Source: Candidatus Sulfotelmatobacter sp.
Lineage (GTDB): Bacteria > Acidobacteriota > Terriglobia > Terriglobales > Acidobacteriaceae
Assembly: GCA_030049565.1 (NCBI GenBank)
Contig: JASIKQ010000559.1
Coordinates: 1 to 7,347 of the forward strand
DNA length: 7,347 bases
Direction of reading: 5' to 3'
Part shown: positions 7,077 to 7,347 of the stretch, in pieces
Numbering within the stretch: position 1 is the first letter of the stretch
Layout: every line of letters begins with the position of its first letter
Notes under the pieces: generated by a model
What the model was told of the DNA's origin: nothing
The model's input: the letters and a program-made list of their open reading frames with translations, nothing else
The model's database searches: none
Program-made: the position numbers and the translations under genes

Positions 7077-7180
7077 TCGGCCGCTTTCCTTGTGCAAAGA
7101 AATCTACAATTCTGAAAGCTCGAACTGGCTAAAAATACCGCGACCAGCGTAAAGATTAGTGATCCGCACGTAACGATTCG
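7077..7180 (+). other. tilS-hpt intergenic gap (104 bp)
   Basis: It holds only an imperfect hairpin (arms near 7085-7091 and 7096-7102, one mismatch, loop GTGC) without a following T-run, and isolated -10-like hexamers such as TACAAT (7105-7110) that lack a -35 partner. I see no clear terminator or promoter, so read-through from tilS into hpt is plausible. Confidence 0.5.
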
Positions 7181-7347
7181 ATGAATGATCCTAGAACCAA
7201 TTCACTGCGTCAGGTCATCGCTGCCGAGCAGATTCAAAGACGTGTAAAGGAGCTCGCTCGCCACATTTCGGATGATTACCAGGGACAAACGATTGAGGCT
7301 CTGGCAGTCCTGGAGAACGCTTTCATGTTTATGGCCGACCTGGTGCG
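7181..7347 (+). CDS. hpt: Hypoxanthine phosphoribosyltransferase, N-terminal part only
   Basis: Salvages hypoxanthine (and often guanine) with PRPP to form IMP or GMP and pyrophosphate, in the cytoplasm. Fifty-five codons are visible before the right edge. The match to bacterial Hpt rests on the helix IQRRVKELARHISDDY (18-33) and on AVLENAFMFMADLV (42-55), which lines up with E. coli Hpt LLRGSFMFMADL. The PRPP-binding motif and catalytic Asp are outside the window. The ATG at 7181 gives an N-terminal length like the E. coli protein; an ATG at 7185 is in another frame, and there is no clear Shine-Dalgarno sequence. The gene order tilS-hpt, usually followed by ftsH, is conserved in many bacteria and strongly supports the call. 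The residues after the conserved Leu44 are Glu-Asn where most relatives have Lys/Arg-Gly. Confidence 0.9.
   Translation, partial: MNDPRTNSLRQVIAAEQIQRRVKELARHISDDYQGQTIEALAVLENAFMFMADLV

Noticed and set aside
7085..7102. Hairpin after tilS as a terminator
   Set aside because: A/T-rich stem with a mismatch and no T-run; too weak to call.
1..7347. A new defence or mobile-element system
   Set aside because: All five genes belong to familiar families and no transposase, integrase, CRISPR or toxin-antitoxin signature is visible on either strand.

Overview
This window looks like chromosomal DNA from a member of the Acidobacteriota, probably class Terriglobia. Three things suggest this: a very large Oar-like TonB-dependent receptor with an N-terminal carboxypeptidase-regulatory-like domain, a PknB-type kinase whose wording (TKLGPYEI, the SGKSQ-type motif, an A/S/P/T-rich activation loop) I associate with that phylum, and moderate GC. 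The assignment rests on remembered family features, not on a search.

Layout. Minus strand, left part: the N-terminal 353 residues of a membrane-anchored Ser/Thr protein kinase run off the left edge (1-1061). Upstream of it in the same direction lies a complete 1171-residue outer-membrane receptor (1150-4665). Next is a 300-bp divergent intergenic region (4666-4965). It holds the receptor's strong ribosome binding site, a compact cluster of inverted and direct repeats (4807-4862), and a good sigma70-like promoter (4902-4929) facing right. Plus strand, right part: a small VOC (glyoxalase/FosA-fold) protein (4966-5376), tRNA(Ile) lysidine synthetase TilS (5421-7076), and the first 55 codons of hypoxanthine phosphoribosyltransferase Hpt (7181 to the right edge).

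The two sides look unrelated in function. The left side is envelope transport and signalling. The right side is the widely conserved tilS-hpt pair, usually followed by ftsH, here preceded by a VOC gene that probably shares its promoter. No RNA gene, CRISPR array, insertion sequence or phage gene is visible, and I see no convincing new multi-gene system. The observations most worth a second look are the repeat cluster between the divergent genes, the changed pyrophosphate-loop residues in Hpt, the unusual metal-ligand set of the VOC protein, and two low-complexity insertions in TilS.
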